A stretch of DNA of 64,000 nt from Pseudovirgaria hyperparasitica (lineage: Eukaryota; Ascomycota; Dothideomycetes; Acrospermales; Acrospermaceae), in the NCBI RefSeq assembly GCF_010093815.1, contig NW_022985549.1, positions 496,001 to 560,000 of the forward strand, in the 5' to 3' direction. Made by a program: the position numbers and the translations under genes. Each line of letters begins with the position of its first letter. The stretch's first letter is position 1. The notes under the pieces are model-generated. The model had not been told where the DNA came from, searched no databases, and saw only the letters and a list, made by a program, of their open reading frames with translations. Of this stretch, positions 24,079-33,491 are shown piece by piece.

Positions 24079-26186
24079 CAATACGGTGCACATGTGAAGC
24101 AGTGCAGGACCAATTTGGGAGTGCATAGGACGATTTCATTTGCAATTGTATTGATGGGAATTGAATATGGCATGTTGATTCTTTGGGCTATGCTGAGGAG
24201 ATTGTTGTGGATACCCCCGGACTGGACTGTCTCACTGACATGTATTGGAGGATGAGAAGAAAAGTGAATTAGAGGAGTCCTATTAGGTGGTGGTGATTCA
24301 GCAGATACGGTCAGGGTCAGCACTGGTCTAAACAGTGATAATGGTAGTATTGCAGTCACAGAGGTTGACGCTAATGGCGATAGTAGCGTTTGTTCCCGAA
24401 GTAGGTAATATGCAAATACAAAATTTTCCCCATGGTTCCTCGGAAAGTGCAGATATATCACGTGATATAGAGTGTCAGGGATCATGGTCAGACAACTTCT
24501 CGGAACACTCGCCACAGGAGGATCGACAAATACCCTGACGGGTTGAGCAGAACGAAACATGGATGCTACCTGGTGCTGCTTCTCCGCCCTCCGGCCCCAT
24601 GGAGGTCGCTCCTAACCACTGAGATCCTCGCTTTACATACATACCAACGTACCGTTTGGGTATTATTAGTAAAAGAAAGATTATTGGCACCATACAGCAC
24701 TCATGTCGGAACAAAGGTGCAGAAACAATAGGTTCTAATGATATATCTCGTAACAGGAGGAACCAATAAACTATCTCATAACCAGGCAGCGCCGGTGACT
24801 CAATCGCCGAATACCGATTAATATCGGGGTTTTGTTGACCACCTCTGGCCCTCGGTCGTATTATTGCTTGGGCTGGCGGGCAGTCTGAAACACCTGGAAG
24901 CGGTTTTTCCTCTATACGGTGGTGACGCAGGCAGCTGAGGGACAAAAAATGTGCTGTTGGGGGCCTACTATGTCTAAACGAATCTAATAGGCTTTCGGAA
25001 TGCATGGTCTAATTCTGGGCGCAGATACGGGGACTGAGACTGGGACAAGGTAAATATTAGTAACTATCCATGGATGGGTGTGTTTGTACTATGTATGCAG
25101 GCTGTGGGGCTGTGGGCCATCCATTCGATTGTCGATGACGATGAACGGCTCGATTGATGGTTGGGGTGTTGTTGATGGTGGTGGTCTTTGCGGTGGTGGA
25201 CAAGGCTGACCGCTGGCTGTCGTGTCGTTTTGGTCGGGTACGCATCTTGCACAGCAGCGTACTACTTGGAGCACTGGAGGAAGAGAAGTATGAAGGAGCT
25301 GTGAATCATTTCACGGGAACAAACGATGTTTTATGTCCTTTAAAGTGCAGTGAGTGGAAAGGCAGCATCCAGGATATCGTGATGGGTGTGGGATTGGTAT
25401 TGGGAAGCGAACGGCTACTACGGCTGTCTGACGCGGCCAATGCTAGTCCGCAGTTCTGCAGTATTAGTCTCTCAGCCTGCCAAGCGTGATAAGGGTATTC
25501 ATCTGCTGTGAGTCTGGCTTTGTTTTCTTTGTTGTTGGGTGTGTGGAACAGCGGTGGAGGAGGTATAAAGGAACGTGGACTGCCTCAGCTTCATGATGCA
25601 GTGATACTTGTTGATTCTCGTGTTCTCTGGCTCGTCTGCATCCATACGAACATCCCTCCATCCACCCCTTCATTGTCCATCATACCCTTACAGTATTGGG
25701 CCCGGCAGCGCGGCAAAGAACGAGATAGAGTGAGAGAGGGATAAAGACCGACGCCAATAGCCCAAGCCCAAGCTTTGCAGCGTGTTTTCAATGTTTGGCG
25801 GCTTCGGGCCAGCCACCTCAGCGTCCAAGTTCCCGCTAGCGAACTAAGACGACTAAAACCAGGTAGTTAGCAACCTTTAGTGCGTTAATCCCGGTCTCTC
25901 ACCACCAAAAACTACAGCCTGAGCCTCACAAGTCTTCTTCATCTTCCGCCGCCTCCTCCTCTTCCTCTTTTTCTCAGAAACCAATTTCCTTGTGCGTTTG
26001 TTGTCTTGGGTTTGTACGTCTCTGCAATAATATCTCTATCTCGCCATAAAGAACCTGGATTGTCCTCTCGTCATCTCAAATCCGGTGCTTTGAAAGCTAT
26101 TCGACAATCCTGGGACCAATCAACCCCACCACATCCCAGTCCTCCGGATCCCTCTGTGGACTCTCAATATCCAGTCGCCCGCCAAC
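24079..26186. other. 2.1 kb intergenic, no supported gene
   Basis: It contains the RhoGAP 3' region and the promoter of the GPI-protein gene; a pyrimidine-rich leader lies at about 25900-26000. The longest open frame (24475-25005, minus) has no recognisable domain. Confidence 0.55.
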
Positions 26187-27194
26187 ATGTTTACTCTCTC
26201 CAGTGTTTGCAATGTTGCATTATTGTCTCTACCTTTAATTTCGTGCGTCCTATCGCACCCGACTGCAGAGACTACTGAAGGTGTGGCCTCAATACTGACC
26301 AGTGTTGATGCCACAAAGCAAGCTTTCCAAGACTTGTTGAACGATCTGCCAGAAGAAAGTCTGCTTGCTGCAGTTCAGAACCGTTTCTATCCCAAATTCA
26401 AGGATGGCAGCTTCGAGCTCAGCCGTGAGGCCATGGAGAGTGTTCATCACGAGAACCCGCCTCTCGCTACTCAGGTCATGTCAGCAGCCTTGAGATTGGA
26501 ATTGGTCAAGAGACAAGGCGGTGGAAACCAGACTGCTACGAGTGACACCGCCTCCGTCGCAACTTCAGCTCCCGAGGACACTCCATCCGTTGCCGATACT
26601 CCTACACCCACTCCCACGCCTACACCCACAAGCGAGCGAAACACACCCTCAGCTACTCCCACTGCCGAAACCAGCGAGATGCGGACTTCTCCAAGCAGTG
26701 AGGCTCCACCACCAACCTCAGCACAATCATCTGCAGCTCCAACGTCGGATCCTACCATTATTGTGCCCGTCACTCGCACCAACTCCGCTGGCAACACCTT
26801 CATAAGCTCCATACTCCAGCCGGGCGGTGTAGTCACCACGACCAACTCTCAAGGCTCACAAGTCGTTATGACTACTCCCAGACCAACCACTCCTCGCGCC
26901 GTCACCATGACCGACGAGCAAGGCTCTACTTTCGTGACAACAATCACCCCTTCTGGACGTCTCATCACCTCTCTTGTCACTCTCACCCAAGCCAACGCTC
27001 AAGGAACGGTCGAAGTTATCACCAGCATCGAGATTATCGAAGCTACTGATGCCAGTCCGGAGCCCACTGGCTCTGAAGTGAGTGAGCCTGAGCCTTCCGC
27101 GAGTCTACAATCAGAAGGCGGAGGATACGCCTGGGTCGCCAACCCAACCGCCCTGGCAGCAGGGGTCGTAGGTGTCGCCGCGCTCATGCTATAA
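26187..27194 (+). CDS. GPI-anchored Ser/Thr-rich cell-surface protein
   Basis: Predicted cell-wall or plasma-membrane surface protein of unknown role, 335 residues, no intron. The N-terminal hydrophobic stretch (LSSVCNVALLSLPLISCVLS) is a signal peptide. Residues about 30-110 form a compact region ending in a Lys-Arg pair (LELVKRQGGGN) that could be a Kex2 site. From there to about residue 310 the chain is Ser/Thr/Pro-rich with a TPTPTPTPTPT run, suited to O-mannosylation. Imperfect repeats contain TNSAGNTFIS, TNSQGSQVVMT, TDEQGSTFVTT. The C-terminus is a hydrophobic tail (ALAAGVVGVAALML) typical of a GPI signal. Confidence 0.8.
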   Translation: MFTLSSVCNVALLSLPLISCVLSHPTAETTEGVASILTSVDATKQAFQDLLNDLPEESLLAAVQNRFYPKFKDGSFELSREAMESVHHENPPLATQVMSAALRLELVKRQGGGNQTATSDTASVATSAPEDTPSVADTPTPTPTPTPTSERNTPSATPTAETSEMRTSPSSEAPPPTSAQSSAAPTSDPTIIVPVTRTNSAGNTFISSILQPGGVVTTTNSQGSQVVMTTPRPTTPRAVTMTDEQGSTFVTTITPSGRLITSLVTLTQANAQGTVEVITSIEIIEATDASPEPTGSEVSEPEPSASLQSEGGGYAWVANPTALAAGVVGVAALML

Positions 27195-27979
27195 ACCACG
27201 CCGCACACCACGCCACGCTTGTGGATTCTTGTACAAATTTACTTAAAAAGCTACTCAGCTGTCTGAAGAACAGACATGGCCTGCAGAAAGGTTTAGCATT
27301 GCATACAGATCGCTTAGCGTCACGACTCTCCTTTTTGTCTCCATGACACGACTTTCCTTTTTGGTCTGCATGACACGTCTCTCCTTTAACGTACATCAAG
27401 CGAAGCATTGCATCGTACTGGCGTTCTGTATTGGTTGGTCTTATTTGATACTTACTCACGAGTTGTGCAACGGGATTAATGTCGAATTGCACCATAGACA
27501 CATGTATGCTGGCGGAGCTGGAGGTGTGGTGATGAATAACAGAGAGGAGAGTAAGTAGGGGATGAACAAGTACAGTCTCTTCCAACGTGTCTTTCACCGA
27601 AATGTCTTGGTCATCACACAAGAGAATCTGGCCAACAGGCAGGCAGATAGGCACGGTCATCAGTGAAACTTCTCCAACCTGGCAGATGTGCCTCATTGTC
27701 ACTCCAACAAGAGGCGCGTTGCGGGTTAGCATGTATGAGCATTGTTCCACGAGTCTTGGCATTCACTGTCCCTTCCAATTTTCTCCCACGGTCACACGTC
27801 ACAGCCCTCCGGTGCTTTTGCTCGTCGCCGTGACTGCTCTATCTGGACGAAAAAGTCACCTTTCCAGTCATTGTCATAAATGTCTAAATGTTCACTTGTT
27901 TCAAACATTGTTCCTCGTGGCTGTACTCACCTCTGACACCAATCTTCCACCGAGCTCCTTGTTCACTTACCTAATCATA
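27195..27979. other. Intergenic, promoter of the following gene
   Basis: The frame of the downstream gene stays open back to 27587, but that part has no ATG-led start with coding character. I treat it as leader/promoter. Tandem near-copies of a motif like atgacacgactttccttttt lie at 27340-27390. Confidence 0.5.
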
Positions 27980-29425
27980 ATGCTTCGCCGTTCAAGTGCC
28001 AGTGTCGCTTCGCAGCGGATGTCCGATCTCAGAGCTACCGCAAATTACAATACTTCGCGAGACCATCGTATCCCGACCTCGGTCAACACGGTCTCGATCT
28101 CTTCTCCTTTGGCGACCATTCAAGACGTCACTGAAGACTGGTCTTACTTCGAAAATTCTTACGTTTTAACGCAACCATACCTTTCGCGAATGTCTGAAGA
28201 CGGTACAGCGTCAGATGGCTCTTGTGATGTTCACTCGTTGTACGGCCGCGGATGGAACACATCGGACTACGATACGTCTGACAATCAGTCCGACAATCAT
28301 TGGGAAGAGGCTCCCAGTTCTACCTCAAACTATAGCTCTGGTGGTAGTCATGACGATGAAAGATCACTGATCGACATGGATGCCATGTCTTTCGACAACG
28401 ACGCAACAATCATCGCTCTACCATCGCCCATAGATGATGTGACCCAGACGGCGAGCGCATTCGAGCCTCTCACACCATCGAGGCCTGGGCACCAGCAAGT
28501 TGGTTTATTCGATATTGCCCTGCAAGAACGAGAAATCTATTCGCAACATGCAACAATAAATACCCTCGAAACATCTCTCACTCGTGATCTGCAGCTACTC
28601 CACGACAGCTACTCACTCATCGAAATGCAATCCAACCTCATGACCCCAATTCATGGACCCATCTCACGCCTGCGCTTCGCCGAAGAGAACCTCCCTCCCT
28701 ACGATGCTGCTGCCGTCACTGCAAAGCTCGACGAGCTCCATCGTCTCGCAGCAGTCATCCGTGAAGGTGGTTCGCAGTACGATGAGCTACGCGATCTACT
28801 TTCGAGCGGGACGTGGAGTGAAGAGCAAGGCTTGCGCTATTGGGACCGCACGCACAAAACAATCTCGTGCAACAAAGAACGCAGCGATGCCGATTTTCTC
28901 ATCTGGACGATCCCGTTCCAGATCCCTATACCCCCTCCTCTGTTAGGAAACATCAACTTGACCAAGCGTCGCGGTCGACGTCATCGCGAATCAATGGCTG
29001 CGGCTAGTGCGGCAATCACTGCCGAATCAAATGTCTCAGAAGCACACCGCAATGCAAATCACGCAGCAAAGCAATGGCGTGGACATATCGGTATCAGAAG
29101 AGACCATCTCGAGATGCACATACGCGTGTTCGGCTTGAAGGAGCTGCCGGAGCTGCCGACGGAGGTCATGAAGGGCATTGGCGAGGAAGACGCGGCTAGC
29201 ATCATGGCTTCGTTGCCGTACACACCGCGAGAAAGCTTTGCGGACGAGAGTGACCTCCGCAGTATGAGAAGTGTGAGCACGAGAGGTGACATGGCGAGTG
29301 AGGCCAATGGCGTGGAACTGGGAATTAGGGATAGCATGTTGCCGGTGCAGATGAGAGGCATGGTCAAGAGCCAGTCGAGGAAGGCAATGCAAGTGTTGGG
29401 CATCAAGCCTACCGATAATATGTGA
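27980..29425 (+). CDS. Uncharacterised fungal protein with acidic N-terminus and coiled-coil region
   Basis: I do not recognise a named family. The intronless frame gives 481 residues from ATG 27980, just after a TCATA leader context; upstream in-frame starts back to 27587 are possible but unlikely. The first 150 residues are Ser/Asp/Asn-rich and acidic (GSHDDERSLIDMDAMSFDND). The middle contains predicted helices (QEREIYSQHATINTLETSLTR, AAVTAKLDELHRLAAVIREG). A segment LIWTIPFQIPIPPPLLGNIN precedes a basic KRRGRRHRE patch and a final helical, Arg-rich tail. There is no signal peptide. It may be a fungus-specific cytoplasmic scaffold, but the function is unknown. Confidence 0.75.
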   Translation: MLRRSSASVASQRMSDLRATANYNTSRDHRIPTSVNTVSISSPLATIQDVTEDWSYFENSYVLTQPYLSRMSEDGTASDGSCDVHSLYGRGWNTSDYDTSDNQSDNHWEEAPSSTSNYSSGGSHDDERSLIDMDAMSFDNDATIIALPSPIDDVTQTASAFEPLTPSRPGHQQVGLFDIALQEREIYSQHATINTLETSLTRDLQLLHDSYSLIEMQSNLMTPIHGPISRLRFAEENLPPYDAAAVTAKLDELHRLAAVIREGGSQYDELRDLLSSGTWSEEQGLRYWDRTHKTISCNKERSDADFLIWTIPFQIPIPPPLLGNINLTKRRGRRHRESMAAASAAITAESNVSEAHRNANHAAKQWRGHIGIRRDHLEMHIRVFGLKELPELPTEVMKGIGEEDAASIMASLPYTPRESFADESDLRSMRSVSTRGDMASEANGVELGIRDSMLPVQMRGMVKSQSRKAMQVLGIKPTDNM

Positions 29426-29856
29426 GGTCATTCTCTGCTGGAGATATTGATGAAGAGGGGTCCTGTGTAAGCGAGTTTACGATGAAGAGGCATCTTCTTC
29501 GCACAACAACATTGTTTTTATATCAGCGTCTGACAATGGACCGTCCCTAGGCTGGAATTTCAATGAAGAAACAATGAGAACAACCTGCAAGATATCCCAC
29601 ACTCTCGACTTGCGGGAGCCGTGTATGATATCGTCCCTGCCTTGAATCCATCATCACCAACATGCCAAGAACAAGAAGACGCACAACATCCATGACCGTT
29701 CCAGCGTGGGCAGCAGCGTGTATATCAAATCATATAAACCCAATGAGTCGCCATATAGAAGCTCCCGGTCCACAAAAGCATGTATGTAATATATATACCC
29801 TTACCAATTCTCTCAAAAACAACAATTCCTGGCCTCCTATTCACAAACCCCCCCCC
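29426..29856. other. Convergent intergenic region
   Basis: Between the 3' ends of the uncharacterised protein (plus) and the pore-former-like protein A (minus). Strong C-rich run near 29848-29890. No gene seen. Confidence 0.55.
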
Positions 29857-32609
29857 TTACACCCCCCTCCAAACAACCTCACACAAAACCTCTAACCGCA
29901 ACCCCGTCAACCCATCCAGATCTCCCGGCGCCAGATCAGTCAGCAACCGCACCTCCCACGTCGTAATCGGGGTGTGCTTTGTGTAGTCACGCTCGAGGCC
30001 GTAGTCGCCGTCGCAGAGGATGTTGTGTGGGTGTGTGCTGGTGCCGGGGGTGTATTCGAAGAGGAGGATACGGGGGTCGCCGATGAAGGTTTTGGGCTGC
30101 TTGGGGGCGATGTAGTCGAGGTCGGAGAAGCGGCCTGTGGTGCGCAGTTCGATGCGGAGCGGCGTTGGAGCTGGTGCGGGTGTTGGTGGGGAGATGCCGT
30201 CGAGGAAGCAGCTTTGTGTTGTGTGGTTAGACTTGCAAGTATTACATGCAGGAAAACTTTAAAAAAAAAAAAAAAAAACTTACCGAGCGCGCGAGAGGCG
30301 GATTCTGCCAAACCCGGCCCACACGGGGAGGGCGTGGGAGACAGGGAATAGGATAGGTTCATGGGAGAGGAGGGCCCTCGCGAGATCGACGGGCGAGTCG
30401 TGGCCGCAGAGGGAGGAGAGGGTGAAGGAGCGTTCTTGCACGAGGACGCGCGAGCCGAAGGATGCGATTGCGCCTTGGAGTTTGGCGATGTCGTCGAGGG
30501 AGGCGGCGATGGGTTTTACGGGGGAGAGGGTGATTATGGGATCTGAGTGGTGGTGAGCAGGGGGCGTTTAGGAAGAGTGATTGGTATGGTTGAGAGGTGT
30601 TTGAGGGGTGGCTTACCTGTTGAGAGGGCGTGGTATTTGTAGGCGGTGACGTAGGTGTAGAAGTCTATGTAGACCATGGAGCGGATGGCGAGGAGGCGGT
30701 CGAACATGGCGCGTCGTAGCAGGTCGACGACGCGTGCGTCTGTTGCGACGAGTTGTGTTGTGGCGTGGAGACGGGTTTTGTCTCGGGCTGGCATTTGCTG
30801 CTGTACGATGACGGTGGCCAGCTCGTCGCCTTTCTGGACGAGGTTTGCTTGTGTTTGGATGAAAGTCTCGCCGTCGATGACGAGTGTCTTCAGGGCGTGG
30901 AAGTATTCGTCTTTGCCCCCTATCTCGTACGCGGCCATTTCATGCTCCATCTCACGTACTGCGCCGTCGAAGCGCCTCCAGTCTGCTGTGGAGTTGAATG
31001 AATCGGATATCTCACTGGGCGGCTTCAGACCTTTTGCGTCCGAAGCGGTGTCTTCGACGGCCTTTAAGGTGCTGATGACGTCCTGAATGGTCTCTGCTGC
31101 TTCTTGTAGCTTTTCCACCACTGTCTCGATCTTCTCGTAGATTTCCTTCAGTTTTTCGTACACGGATTTGACTTTCTCGACTAGGCGAGCGATTCTGCCG
31201 CCCACTTCGGCGACTTCACCGGCTGCCACGGCGACCTCAGGGGCGCCAGCACCATCAGTGAGGACAGTAACACCAATAGCGATGCCAACTTCGACGAACG
31301 CGGTGAGAAGCTCCTTGATGGCCTCTCTAGTCTCCTCGTCTTGCCACTCTGCGATTCCATCATTGAAATCCTTGCTCAGATCCTCCAGGTCATCTTGACG
31401 TGATTTTAGGATCTCCTTCGCTTTGTTGTTAGCGCTCACGGCGTTTGCATAGTCTCGCTCGCGAATATCCCTGAGAAACTTGTATGTCTCCATGGCGTTA
31501 TCACTCTTTGCGAGCATGTTCATAGCTGTGAGTCTTTGAATACTGAGGTCGCGTGCCTCGCTGTTGAAATCGTCAAACGCTTGCTCAAAAGCCTGTGCTG
31601 CCACAAGTCGTGATTTCAATATCTGCTTGCTGGCGTGTATGTTGACCGATGGAACTGCGAGGACGTCGGCGTCGATCACTAAGAAACATCAGCCAAGTAT
31701 ATAATCGCTTCGAGTCGCATCATGGGACTTACTGAGATTTCTTAGTAGTGTGCTGGCTTGACAATTCAAATATAGGCTATTTTGCGTCGCCGTTGCAGTA
31801 ATGACATAATCAAGAAGCTCGATTGCAAGTTTCTTGTTGACAGTTGAGTTGGCTTGGGCTACCAACAACTGGAATCGAAGCAAGCGAGGCAGGTCACTGC
31901 GGAGCTATCAGTGATGGACAAGTCTGGAGTCGTGGCAGATACTAACTCATTCAGAAAGCCCTTGTCAACAAGTCTTCCCTCATCGTTAATCAGGTTGAGA
32001 TAGTCAAGATTGTTCATCGCGTTCTTTGGTGCCTTATAATGAGTTTCCTTGATGGTTCCAGCGTCGAATAGGTATGAGACACCAAAATGGCCCTTTTCGA
32101 CGATGGCATCAACGACTTCAGTGCCCGAGCCCCCCAGAGCGAAGTATATACAGAATTCTCGTGGCATCCGTGGAGTCCAGAATACAATCTCACACCCATC
32201 GATCATCCGTGCTTCAATCCAGGGACCGTCCATCGGTTTCAATGGGACAAGCTTTCGAGCAAAAATCTCGAGCACCAGGGGGTGCTCGCCCTTTTCATCT
32301 TTCTCTGGTAGAATCTGCGTATTTGGTCTGACAACAAGTGTATCGCAATAAAGGTTTATGAACATTGCCACAAACCCTTCTTTAGCTGCCCCCGCCCGAG
32401 CATCGCGTATGGCGTCGCCAAGATCAAGGCTCGGAGCACGAAGCCATATCTTGAGACTATTAGAATTTATGATCGAGATGGGGATAGCGAAATCATACTG
32501 TGTCAGAGTCTTTATCAAACTGCTCAGAGCTGAGCAATTCGCGGGCTAGTGTTTTCTCGCTTGATGTAAGAGCACTGATGGTAAAGTCTGTGGCTTTTTG
32601 GATCTCCAT
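29857..32609 (-). CDS. Large alpha-helical pore-forming-protein-like protein (component A)
   Basis: Unnamed fungal family. Six exons (five introns) rejoin one frame of about 807 residues from ATG 32609. Residues 38-200 look beta-rich (FVAMFINLYCDTLVVRPNTQ, PLVLEIFARKLVPL). From about 200 to 600 the chain is almost all helix, with one hydrophobic block at 371-411 (AFVEVGIAIGVTVLTDGAGA) followed directly by a coiled coil (VEKVKSVYEKLKEIYEKIE). The C-terminus is a beta-rich tail with FIGDPRILLFEY and DGDYGLERDYTKHTP. Long helices around a single hydrophobic hairpin are the hallmark of ClyA/HBL/XaxA-type pore formers, so I infer a related role. No secretion signal is seen. One intron carries a long poly-T just after its donor. 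Divergent partner: component B. Confidence 0.7.
30258..30277 (-). repeat. Homopolymer tract directly after a splice donor
   Basis: On the minus strand the last intron of component A begins GTAAG and runs at once into about 18 T. Such tracts are unstable and sequencing-prone, but they lie inside the intron and do not alter the inferred frame. Confidence 0.7.
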
Positions 32610-33491
32610 ACTACGTGTGTATACCAGGTTGGATAGAGACCGACGACAGTATGATCGAAAATGGGGATACAGGGACCTTATGTGCCATGGAAATGGTTGG
32701 ATGCAGAGTGCATCAGGACTTTATATGCACCCAACGGAGCATTTTACCAGAGAATCTGAGGACAGAACGTAAGGCCTACGCGATAGGCTTTCAAGCTAGA
32801 TCATGGTACTGCCAGCGCATGTAAAGTCCAGAATGCACCTACGCGCATGCCATGTTGAGCTATTGCATCCTGCATTCGCTCGGCGGTCACTTCAGACTGC
32901 TGTCAGGGGCAGGTAAACAAAAACAAAGTCTGGATGCCATTAGCACCGACAGTAGAGTCAGCCCACAGCATTCATGGGTGCATTGATTGTGGTTGCAATC
33001 TTTCGCCCTGGCTCTGGCTCAGACATGATGTTTATGTTGAGGAAGAACAAAGAAAATCTTGTTGATCGATAGATCTAGCCTCGCTCTACTACCTGATGCG
33101 GCCTAGCGCATTCTTTCCTTAGGTCCAGAATCCCTGACACATCTTTGCCAAGTCGCTTCTTCCATTCACCGTCAATGCGAGATCCTTCAACATCAAGGAC
33201 AGGTACTCATGCACGGTACGCTCGGATCATTTGACCTTCGGTGAATATGTGTTGGCTATTGCGGTCAAAGACTCTCGACCCAGCCGTAGCGCTTTTCTCG
33301 ACTGGGGATGTTCGATCCTTTACATGCAAGTCAAAGTAGGGCCAAAATGTCCATCAGCGGCTCTGATCGACGGGCCAGATGCGAGACGTTCTGCATATAT
33401 AATAAGTTAGCTACCTACGAAGCCTTCAAGTACATTACTATCGAACAGAGAGTGTCGATATTGTGTTCTTTTCTTGCTCAGATTCTCTGTC
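32610..33491. promoter_or_regulatory. Shared 0.9 kb divergent promoter of components A and B
   Basis: The only DNA between the two start codons (ATG 32609 minus, ATG 33492 plus). Divergent arrangement suggests coordinated expression. No specific transcription-factor site could be assigned by eye and no gene lies in it. Confidence 0.5.

Noticed and set aside
24475-25005. 176-codon open frame on the minus strand
   Set aside because: No domain, signal or splice partner, and the composition looks like that of the surrounding intergenic DNA.
27587-27979. 131-codon N-terminal extension of the coiled-coil protein
   Set aside because: The frame is open but begins without a convincing ATG and reads as promoter-like sequence. 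The ATG at 27980 marks the change to coding character.
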